Part shown: positions 14,414-20,825 of the stretch, piece by piece
Layout of the letters: the number at the start of each line of letters is the position of its first letter
Position numbering within the stretch: the first letter of the stretch is position 1
Program-made: the position numbers and the translations under genes
From: an uncultured Eubacteriales bacterium
Lineage (GTDB): Bacteria; Bacillota; Clostridia; Oscillospirales; Oscillospiraceae
Length of the DNA stretch: 20,825 nt
Direction: 5' to 3'
NCBI GenBank assembly: GCA_900545925.1
Contig: URAZ01000054.1
Coordinates: 1 to 20,825 of the forward strand
Notes under the pieces: generated by a model
Databases searched by the model: none
Told to the model about the DNA's origin: nothing
The model's input: only the letters and a program-made list of their open reading frames with translations

Positions 14414-14446
14414 ACGCCCTGTGATAAGAACTTTATCACAGGGCGT
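14414..14446 (+). terminator. Terminator of the TetR gene
   Basis: A perfect 14-bp stem (ACGCCCTGTGATAA and complement) with a five-base loop is followed by TTTC. It separates the TetR gene from oleate hydratase, so the latter needs its own promoter. Confidence 0.88.
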
Positions 14447-14456
14447 TTTCTGATTA

Positions 14457-14490
14457 TTGTGCATTTTTTGAATCCGTAGTATGCTCATAC
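14457..14490 (+). promoter_or_regulatory. Likely promoter of oleate hydratase
   Basis: TTGTGC (14457-14462), 17 bases and TATGCT (14480-14485). A short palindrome GTATG-CT-CATAC (14479-14490) covers the -10 and could be an operator. Confidence 0.5.
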
Positions 14491-14545
14491 CATCGAAAGG
14501 GAAACATAAAGCAATGTTTCCAGACTTTTTATGGAGGTATGAATC

Positions 14546-16321
14546 ATGTATTATTCGAGCGGTAACTATGAAGCGTTTGCAAGACCCAAAAAGCCGGAAG
14601 GCGTTGATCAGAAATCGGCCTATATCGTCGGCAGCGGCCTCGCCGCTCTGACGGCAGCCTGTTATCTTGTTCGTGACGGCCAGATGAAGGGCGAGCATGT
14701 GCATATTCTGGAGAAGGATTCGATTCCCGGCGGCGCTTGCGACGGCTATAAGTTTGAAAACGTCGGCTATGTCATGCGCGGTGGCCGCGAGATGGACAAT
14801 CATTTCGAGGTCATGTGGGATCTGTTCCACTCCATCCCGTCCATTGAAACCGAGGGCGTAAGCGTCCTTGACGAGTATTATTGGCTGAACAAGGAAGACC
14901 CGAACTATTCCCTCTGCCGCGCAACCGTCAACCGTGGTCAGGACGCGCATACCGACGGCAAGTTCGACATTTCCGACAAGGGCGCGATGGAGATCATGAA
15001 GCTGTTCTTCACCCCGAATGAAGAGCTTCAGGACAAGCGCATCACGGACTTCTTCGACGACGAGGTCTTCAACTCCAACTTCTGGCTCTACTGGCGTACC
15101 ATGTTTGCCTTTGAAAACTGGCACAGCGCCCTGGAAATGAAACTCTATATCCAGCGCTTTATCCACCATATCGGCGGTCTGCCCGATTTCAAGGCCCTGC
15201 GCTTCACGAAGTATAACCAGTATGAGTCCATGATCCTGCCGATGATCGAGTATCTCAAGGGCTTCGGCGTGCAGTTCCACTACGGTGTACAGGTCGTGAA
15301 TGTAGAATTCGACTGCACCACGGCCCGCAAGCTTGCCAAGCGCATCGACATCATCCGTGACGGCAAGGAAGACGCCATTGATCTGACCGAGAACGATCTC
15401 GTTTTTATCACGAACGGCGGCTGCGTCGAAAATTCTTCCCGCGGCAGCCAGAACGAACCCGCACCCTATAACACCGAGATCAAACCCGGCGGCGGCTGGG
15501 ATATGTGGCGCAAGATCGCCGCACAGGACCCGTCCTTCGGCCATCCTGACAAGTTCTGCTATGACCCCGAGCAGACGAACTGGATGAGCGCGACTGTTGA
15601 AACACTCGACCAGAGAATCATTCCCTATATCAAGAACATCTGCAAGCGTGACCCGTTCACCGGCCATGTCGTTACCGGCGGCATCGTCACCGTCAAAGAT
15701 TCCAGCTGGCTCATGAGCTGGACAATCAACCGCCAGCCGCAGTTCCGCACGCAGCCCAAGGACCACTGCCTTGTCTGGGTCTACGCGCTGTTCACCGACA
15801 AGCCCGGCGATTATGTGAAGAAGCCCATGCGCGAGTGTACCGGCAAGGAGATCTGCATGGAGTGGCTGTACCACATCGGCGTGCCCGAGAATCAGATTGA
15901 AGATCTGGCCTCGAACAGCGCCAACACCGTTCCCGTCATGATGCCGTATATCGACGCGTTCTTCATGCCGCGCGCCTATGGCGACCGCCCGAAGGTCGTG
16001 CCTGACGGCGCTGTAAACTTCGCATTCCTCGGCCAGTTCGCCGAGACTCCGCGCGACACCATCTTCACCACCGAATATTCCATGCGCACCGGCATGGAGG
16101 CCGTCTATACGCTTCTGAACGTTGACCGCGGCGTCCCGGAGGTCTGGGGCAGCGTCTACGATATCCGCGACCTGCTGAACGCCACCGTTCAACTCCGCGA
16201 TGGCAAAAAGCCCACCGACATGAAACTCTCCCTTGTCCAGAAGGTAGCCCTCGAAAAAGCCCTCAGCAAGATCAAGAACACCGATATTGAAAAGCTGCTG
16301 AAGGAATACAATATCATCTAA
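14546..16321 (+). CDS. ohyA: Oleate hydratase (FAD-dependent)
   Basis: A 591-residue member of the oleate hydratase family (formerly myosin-cross-reactive antigen), EC 4.2.1.53. It adds water to cis-9 unsaturated fatty acids, giving 10-hydroxystearate from oleate, and protects gut bacteria from toxic free fatty acids. The Rossmann FAD motif is YIVGSGLAALTAACYL (26-41), with Glu56 for the ribose. YVMRGGREMDNHFE holds Glu82, at the same number as the catalytic acid I recall in the Staphylococcus aureus enzyme. Further family marks are NSNFWLYWRTMFAFENWHSA and PVMMPYIDAFFMPRAYGDRP. GGAGG precedes ATG. Full-length, cytosolic or membrane-associated. Confidence 0.96.
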   Translation: MYYSSGNYEAFARPKKPEGVDQKSAYIVGSGLAALTAACYLVRDGQMKGEHVHILEKDSIPGGACDGYKFENVGYVMRGGREMDNHFEVMWDLFHSIPSIETEGVSVLDEYYWLNKEDPNYSLCRATVNRGQDAHTDGKFDISDKGAMEIMKLFFTPNEELQDKRITDFFDDEVFNSNFWLYWRTMFAFENWHSALEMKLYIQRFIHHIGGLPDFKALRFTKYNQYESMILPMIEYLKGFGVQFHYGVQVVNVEFDCTTARKLAKRIDIIRDGKEDAIDLTENDLVFITNGGCVENSSRGSQNEPAPYNTEIKPGGGWDMWRKIAAQDPSFGHPDKFCYDPEQTNWMSATVETLDQRIIPYIKNICKRDPFTGHVVTGGIVTVKDSSWLMSWTINRQPQFRTQPKDHCLVWVYALFTDKPGDYVKKPMRECTGKEICMEWLYHIGVPENQIEDLASNSANTVPVMMPYIDAFFMPRAYGDRPKVVPDGAVNFAFLGQFAETPRDTIFTTEYSMRTGMEAVYTLLNVDRGVPEVWGSVYDIRDLLNATVQLRDGKKPTDMKLSLVQKVALEKALSKIKNTDIEKLLKEYNII

Positions 16322-16352
16322 ACCAGCGGCGCACAGCGCCCAAGATAATCAG

Positions 16353-16396
16353 AAACGCCATGAATGTCAGATTATTCGCTGACACTCATGGCGTTT
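16353..16396. terminator. Bidirectional terminator between oleate hydratase and the XRE gene
   Basis: An 18-bp stem with one mismatch (AAACGCCATGAaTGTCAG and CTGACAcTCATGGCGTTT) and an eight-base loop. It serves the convergent genes on both sides and overlaps the last bases of the XRE gene. Confidence 0.8.
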
Positions 16397-16736
16397 CGTA
16401 TGCGTCCTTCTTTAATTCTTCTTTTAGGCAGCGGATCATTGCCGTGATGATTTTCAGTTCACGGTGCGTACAGCCGGAAAGCATCGCGTCGATCTCGCGA
16501 AGATAAACATCTGTCGAGGCAGACAGACTGTCGCAGAGCAGGGTATCGACACTCACGCCGAGTGCGTTTGCGATGTTGACGATGGTCGGCAGACTCAGCT
16601 TTGTTGCGCCGCGTTCAATGTGCGAGATATTGGATGGCTCTTGCTCCGACATTTCAGCCAAAACCTGCTGAGTCAGCCCCTGCTCCTTCCGATACCGCCG
16701 GACGCGAACCCCAATCGCAGTATAATCCAGTTCCAG
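16386..16736 (-). CDS. XRE-family regulator with non-ATG start
   Basis: The frame encodes about 116 residues beginning (M)ELDYTAIGVRVRRYRKEQGL, then the helix-turn-helix LTQQVLAEMSEQEPSNISHIERG with ATKLSLPTIVNIANALGVSV. The C-terminal helical tail ends LKEELKKDAYETP. The HTH needs the upstream part: the first ATG (inside the HTH, MSEQEP) would remove half the DNA-binding domain. AAAGGAGG stands eight bases before a CTG at 16736, and family members usually begin MELDY; an ATA at 16742 is the alternative. Divergent from the secreted cohesin-dockerin gene, with matching operators between them. Confidence 0.85.
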   Translation of the reverse strand: MELDYTAIGVRVRRYRKEQGLTQQVLAEMSEQEPSNISHIERGATKLSLPTIVNIANALGVSVDTLLCDSLSASTDVYLREIDAMLSGCTHRELKIITAMIRCLKEELKKDAYETP

Positions 16737-16774
16737 TCCTATTTCCTCCTTTTTGAAAAAATTTTCTGAAGATT

Positions 16775-16833
16775 ATTGTATATCCGATTAGGATATGGTA
16801 GAATGTTTTATGTATCCGAATAGGATATATAAT
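16775..16833. promoter_or_regulatory. Divergent promoters with two TATCC/GGATA operators
   Basis: Two palindromes, TATCCGATTAGGATA (16781-16795) and TATCCGAATAGGATA (16813-16827), lie 32 bases apart centre to centre, about three helical turns. The first falls between a TACAAT -10 (16780-16775) of the XRE gene and its weak -35. The second falls directly before the TATAAT -10 (16828-16833) of the secreted-protein gene. The divergent XRE protein is the obvious binder. Confidence 0.78.
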
Positions 16834-16866
16834 AACATTTTATAAAAAAGAAAAGGAGAGTTAGCG

Positions 16867-19695
16867 GTGAAACGGAAAATTTTGAGCCTTCTGTTGGTTG
16901 TATATCTGTCAGTTTCTATACTTACAGGTCTTTCTGTGTCGAGTTCTGCGTTATCGGCCTCTGAAATCACGGAAAAAATGAATCAATTGAAGAACTCATA
17001 TCCGTCAAATACTTATTGGAATCACAAAGCTGGTGATAGTTACGACGGATATTATGTCACGAACACACGTTGCGGAGTAAATGGTTATACCTGCAATGAA
17101 CTTTACGGTGGCAAACAGTGCTATGCGTTTGCGCGACATATTGCTTATTTGTTGTTCGGTAGTTATCCGCAAAATGTTTCCATGTTTTCAGATGGGTATG
17201 TAGACAGCAACGGCTGGACATGCGTAAGAGATCCGAGCAAAGTTACGCTTGAACCGGGAGATTATGTCCGCGGAGATGGACATTCCGGAATTGTATGGTA
17301 TGTCAGTGGCGAAAATGTGTACGTTGCACAGTGCTTTGGCGGAGAAAAGTCTGGGTGCAAATTAAATTGGGGGACTTTTTGGGGCGATTCTGAAAGCAAA
17401 ACATTGAGCGAAATTCTCTCCAAGAGCTTTGAGGGCGTTTGGAAACATCCAGGGAGCACTTCGAAGGTGACGGTTAACAAAACCGTAAAATGTCTTACTC
17501 GCATTACGATCAAAGCCAGCGCGCCACTCTACAGGAGCGCTACAACCAACGCAGTGACAGACCCAACATGGGATAAGTTCAAAGACGAAACGTCTATCTG
17601 GGCGAAAGGCTATGTGGATCTTTCAAACGGCGAACGGCGCTATTACTTTAACGCAGTAAGCGGAGGAGATAACGAAACTCACACATATTATGTGCCGACA
17701 ACGTCTTTGAACAGCATTGTTCCAGACCATACCTATGGTGAGGCTGCTACGGAACATCCGCATATTCAAAGCTGTGAGTGCGGCGCAACGAAGGAATCAA
17801 CGAGTAAGAACGCAAAATGTTATACATGCTATCCGGCAAAGGTCGTTTATTATACGGATTACCCGGCCAAAATTGTAAGCAATGACATTAACGCGGATAC
17901 ATTAGGCGACTATGTATACAACATCAATCAAGGAACTTATCCAGAATTTTTATTAAATATACCAAAACTGGAACCGGTAAGTGATACTATAACTTTCCTT
18001 GGCTGGTCACAGAACGAAGCAGCAACACGGATCGATTTTTATGCTGGTATGAATTATTATGATATGTCAGTGTTTGCACCAGGAAAAACGCTGCACCTCT
18101 ATGCAGTATGGGAAAAGAATGATACACACAATCACATCTTTGCTGCCCCGCGCAAAGCGCATCCGCATTGGCAGATGTGCGAGTGCGGCATCGGAGAAAC
18201 TTATTATGACAGCAGCTGCCAGCTTTGTACAAACCCTGATGCAGTTTCCGTCGTAAAAAGTGTAATATGCTATTCAAAAATAACGATGCTCCCGTATGAA
18301 AGCCTGTACACGACACCGGTTCCCGATGGAAATTCATATTCATTCGGAAATCAGGAGATGGAAATTTACGCGGATGGTTATGTCATTCTTTCGACTGGAG
18401 AAAAGCGTTATTTCTATAACGGCGATCCAAAGTACTACATCTCGGAATTCTCATTGAGCGATGTGCAGGTCAACCATCTGTTTAACGAGACGGATTCAAC
18501 TGAGGTTCATCCGCACTATCTCGAATGTGAATGTGGTGCGACAACAACAATAGACGACAACAACTGCTACGCTTGCTACCCTGCATACATTTACTACTAT
18601 CCCAATTTTGACGATCGACTCCCATATGTGCAGAAGATAGATACAAGTGTTGGGCGTTGGCCAAGTGCGGTGATTCTTCGAAACGCTTACAATATCGAAC
18701 GGGAAGGGTATACGCTTCTCGGATGGTCAGGCGTAAAAGATGAAACAGAAGCATATTACACAAATGAAGAAGGACCAATTAGGATTTGGCCCGGCTTTGA
18801 AATGAAGCTCTATGCCATCTGGAAAGAAAATGCGCACACGCACACGATGGAGCACCATACGCGGAAGGATGCAACGTGCCTGAATACCGGAACAGTGGAA
18901 TACTGGCTCTGCACAGACTGCGGCAAGTATTATCTTGACGCGAACGCCGCAAATGAAACAACTGCGGAAAAGACGATTTTGCCTGCGCTTGGACACAATT
19001 ATGTAAATGGAACCTGTACCCGCTGCTCCGCGAAGGACCCGAATGCAGCTGAACCCGACCCGAATGCGGCGGTCGTTTCAGTCGTTCCAGTGCGCGGAAA
19101 AGCGGGCCAGACGGTCGAGATCGCGGTTACACTGGAGAATAATCCCGGTTTTGCTGATCTTGGCATTGAGATCAGCTACGATACCGGCGTAATGCAGTTG
19201 ACGAATGTAACACCCAACAACGCTGTTGGCGGCAACTTCACGACCTCACAGCAGCTTACCGATCTGCCGTATATGTTCGAATGGGTCGAAGGAACTGAAA
19301 ACAACACCTTTACCGGTACGCTTGTGACGCTGACGTTCCAGATCAAGGACTCTGCAGAACTGGGCAGCTATCCTGTCACGGTCAGCTATTATAAGGGGAA
19401 GTTCGGAAATAACATAGACGGGGTGGATGTCAATTATGATCAAGATGACAACCGTGTGCCGATTATCTATGTCAACGGAAGCGTTACGGTATATTCCTAT
19501 ACGCCGGGGGATCTGAACGACGACGGCAGGATCAACTCCAAGGATGTAATCTGTCTGCTGCGCTATATCGCGGGCTGGGAGTTGGATGGACTGGTAGAAG
19601 ACGCACTTGACGTAAATGGCGATGGGAAAATCAATTCCAAGGACGCTGTACACCTGCTGCGCTACATTGCGGGGTGGGACGTGACATTGCATTGA
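16867..19695 (+). CDS. Secreted Cys/His amidase-like protein with cohesin and dockerin
   Basis: A 942-residue exported protein. Order: signal peptide (1-30); cysteine peptidase/amidase-like domain of CHAP or NlpC/P60 type (about 55-195) with GGKQCYAFAR (Cys85) and GDGHSGIVWY (His139); duplicated unit of a small beta domain (about 209-280 and 464-530), a CECG...C-x2-C knuckle (303-321 and 553-570) and an InlB-like repeat ending GKTLHLYAVW or EMKLYAIW (about 328-415 and 573-652); an extra C-E-C-G knuckle at 438-454; a CLNTGTVEYWLC/GHNYVNGTCTRC segment (671-720); cohesin (about 735-875); type I dockerin with two calcium loops (GDLNDDGRINSKD at 881, DVNGDGKINSKD at 915). Likely cell-wall hydrolase anchored through cohesin-dockerin contacts. 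GGAGAG lies seven bases before the start, which is a GTG-then-AAACGG context: I take the start at 16867. Confidence 0.85.
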   Translation: MKRKILSLLLVVYLSVSILTGLSVSSSALSASEITEKMNQLKNSYPSNTYWNHKAGDSYDGYYVTNTRCGVNGYTCNELYGGKQCYAFARHIAYLLFGSYPQNVSMFSDGYVDSNGWTCVRDPSKVTLEPGDYVRGDGHSGIVWYVSGENVYVAQCFGGEKSGCKLNWGTFWGDSESKTLSEILSKSFEGVWKHPGSTSKVTVNKTVKCLTRITIKASAPLYRSATTNAVTDPTWDKFKDETSIWAKGYVDLSNGERRYYFNAVSGGDNETHTYYVPTTSLNSIVPDHTYGEAATEHPHIQSCECGATKESTSKNAKCYTCYPAKVVYYTDYPAKIVSNDINADTLGDYVYNINQGTYPEFLLNIPKLEPVSDTITFLGWSQNEAATRIDFYAGMNYYDMSVFAPGKTLHLYAVWEKNDTHNHIFAAPRKAHPHWQMCECGIGETYYDSSCQLCTNPDAVSVVKSVICYSKITMLPYESLYTTPVPDGNSYSFGNQEMEIYADGYVILSTGEKRYFYNGDPKYYISEFSLSDVQVNHLFNETDSTEVHPHYLECECGATTTIDDNNCYACYPAYIYYYPNFDDRLPYVQKIDTSVGRWPSAVILRNAYNIEREGYTLLGWSGVKDETEAYYTNEEGPIRIWPGFEMKLYAIWKENAHTHTMEHHTRKDATCLNTGTVEYWLCTDCGKYYLDANAANETTAEKTILPALGHNYVNGTCTRCSAKDPNAAEPDPNAAVVSVVPVRGKAGQTVEIAVTLENNPGFADLGIEISYDTGVMQLTNVTPNNAVGGNFTTSQQLTDLPYMFEWVEGTENNTFTGTLVTLTFQIKDSAELGSYPVTVSYYKGKFGNNIDGVDVNYDQDDNRVPIIYVNGSVTVYSYTPGDLNDDGRINSKDVICLLRYIAGWELDGLVEDALDVNGDGKINSKDAVHLLRYIAGWDVTLH

Positions 19696-19705
19696 GGAGG
19701 CGGCC

Positions 19706-20449
19706 ATGACAAGAAAGATAACAGCCTGTCTTTTGGCTGTACTGGTGTTGCTCACGATGACATCCGGTACGATGGCTAAGGAAAGCCCCAATGTTTCTGT
19801 GCAGTCTGTTTCGGCTGGGCCGGGTGATACGGTTGCAGTTGCTGTCAAATTATCCGACAATACTGGCTTTATAGACATCAGCCTCGAGATCGAGTATGAC
19901 GCAGCGGCGCTCCAGTTGGTGAAGGTTGAACAAAATACTGCGGTGGGCGGCAATTTTACAACTTCAGAGCATCTTTTCCAGCAGCCATATGTGCTCAACT
20001 GGGTTGCTACGAGCAACAACACCTTTAACGGAACGCTTGCCGTTTTGTACTTCCAGATCAGCGTTGAAGCAGTAGGGGAATACCCGATCACGATTAGTTA
20101 CTACAAAGGCATGAACGGGGATTATATTGACGGAGATGACGTCAATTACAATCAGGATTTTGAACCGCTGCACCTGACGTATTCAGCAGGGAAAATTACG
20201 GTAGAGGAGCCGGAAACGCAGATCACCGTCACACTCGGCGGGAAAACGGAAGTTCTATCCGCAAAGCACGCGCTCACCGGGCAGATCTGTGTGGCAGGCT
20301 ATCGGGAAAACGGTCAGCTTTGCTCCGTGAAGTTCTATCCTGCGGCAGAAAAAATCACAGCCTCGGTTGACCCCGGTGCAATCCGCGCAAAGGTATTCTG
20401 GCTGGATAGCAGCCGCCCGGTCTGCGCTGCAAAAACCATTATGATGTAA
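19706..20449 (+). CDS. Secreted stand-alone cohesin-domain protein
   Basis: A 247-residue protein with signal peptide (MTRKITACLLAVLVLLTMTSGTMA, cleavage near 24 after TMA) and one cohesin domain (about 28-172). The cohesin is a close paralog of that in the preceding gene: VGGNFTTS, NNTF-x-GTL, SYYKG and IDG-x-DVNY-x-QD are shared. The C-terminal ~70 residues form a small beta domain (VTLGGKTEVLSAKHALTGQI) with no sortase, S-layer or transmembrane anchor visible, so it is released or held by other contacts. AGGAGG precedes ATG, ten bases after the upstream stop, so the two are one operon. It could capture the upstream protein's dockerin. Confidence 0.88.
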   Translation: MTRKITACLLAVLVLLTMTSGTMAKESPNVSVQSVSAGPGDTVAVAVKLSDNTGFIDISLEIEYDAAALQLVKVEQNTAVGGNFTTSEHLFQQPYVLNWVATSNNTFNGTLAVLYFQISVEAVGEYPITISYYKGMNGDYIDGDDVNYNQDFEPLHLTYSAGKITVEEPETQITVTLGGKTEVLSAKHALTGQICVAGYRENGQLCSVKFYPAAEKITASVDPGAIRAKVFWLDSSRPVCAAKTIMM

Positions 20450-20498
20450 AGGGGACGCGTCAGGCTGACACATCCCCCCACATACAGACCAGAAGAAA

Positions 20499-20530
20499 AG
20501 CAGGCGCCCCGTTTTCACGGAGCGCCTGCT
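20499..20530 (+). terminator. Terminator of the cohesin operon
   Basis: AGCAGGCGC and GCGCCTGCT with inner CCGT/ACGG form a strong stem, followed by CTCTTTGTAT. It begins 50 bases after the last stop. Confidence 0.82.
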
Positions 20531-20547
20531 CTCTTTGTATAAAGAAA

Positions 20548-20821
20548 ACCACCGGCAATGCCGGTGGTTCCAAAAAGCTTTAGCTATGCCCAGAAAAAAT
20601 ATCCGAGCGAAGCGAGGAACAAGTCTGGAAAGCGGGCGATAAGGTGTGATTCAAAAAGACGGATAACCAGGGAGAAACGAAAAGCAAAATGCGCCAAGCC
20701 GCTATTTCAATAGCAGTAGGGCGCATCATGCAGTAGAAAGAAGATTCGATGAACCTATAGGTTCGGCTGGTAATAGGCCCCAAGGGGGCCTGTGCAAACC
20801 ACCGGCACGGCCGGTGGTTAT
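20548..20821. other. Non-coding structured repeat region at the right edge
   Basis: No convincing gene is seen in the last ~280 bases. The palindrome ACCACCGGC-n3-GCCGGTGGT occurs twice, at about 20550-20570 and 20799-20819. Between them are ATGCGCC/GGCGCAT (20688-20727) enclosing GCTATT-TC-AATAGC, CCTATAGG (20754-20761), and AGGCCCC-AAG-GGGGCCT (20775-20792). Repeated subterminal hairpins suggest an IS200/IS605-type end or a non-autonomous derivative, or a structured RNA preceding a gene beyond the window. A 67-codon minus-strand frame here looks spurious. Confidence 0.5.
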
Positions 20822-20825
20822 GATT

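Noticed and set aside
14411..16192. 593-residue minus-strand open frame
   Set aside because: It is antisense to the full-length oleate hydratase and lacks any recognisable domain; a composition shadow.
20580..20783. 67-residue minus-strand frame at the right edge
   Set aside because: It has no ribosome binding site, crosses several stems, and has no recognisable homology.

Overview
The window looks like chromosome of a gut-type Clostridia bacterium (Firmicutes), probably of the Oscillospiraceae/Ruminococcaceae group. The evidence is a T-box leader, a guanine riboswitch, near-consensus sigma-A promoters and AGGAGG ribosome binding sites, a TnpV relic of clostridial mobile elements, an oleate hydratase, and cohesin and dockerin modules. 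No genome comparison was possible, so the genus is inferred.

Layout. Bases 1-1260 are AT-rich and look like the edge of an integrative conjugative or mobilizable element: an oriT-like nick region (198-234) inside a series of inverted repeats, then a three-gene minus-strand unit (membrane protein, XRE regulator, membrane protein). A 5'-truncated tnpV (1257-1454) marks the scar against the chromosome. Bases 1484-5277 hold pheS-pheT (minus) under a T-box leader. Bases 5501-7942 hold xpt-guaA (minus) under a guanine riboswitch, with a divergent LysR gene at 8026-8958 whose promoter shares a palindromic -10 with the xpt promoter.

Bases 9021-9129 are a MITE-like inverted repeat. Next comes the most unusual item: two adjacent paralogous miniproteins (9146-9355 and 9453-9653, minus), each made of four repeats at exactly 16 residues, each repeat carrying an (L/I)-x-(D/N)-M-N core, driven by a consensus promoter. 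No recognisable maturation enzyme lies nearby. Bases 9742-13736 hold a translationally coupled minus-strand operon: a YtrA-type GntR regulator, two membrane proteins, an ABC ATPase and a large extracytoplasmic protein. This resembles antibiotic- or envelope-stress-responsive ytr operons.

Bases 13751-16396 hold a TetR regulator and an oleate hydratase (plus), likely a response to unsaturated fatty acids. Bases 16386-16736 hold an XRE regulator (minus) with no ATG start. It is divergent from a 942-residue secreted protein carrying a Cys/His amidase-like domain, a cohesin and a C-terminal dockerin, followed by a stand-alone secreted cohesin protein. Two identical-arm operators sit in the spacers of the two divergent promoters. 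The last ~280 bases hold no convincing gene but contain several hairpins, including two near-identical ones about 250 bases apart, suggesting an IS200/IS605-type end or a structured RNA.

No tRNA, rRNA or CRISPR array was seen.
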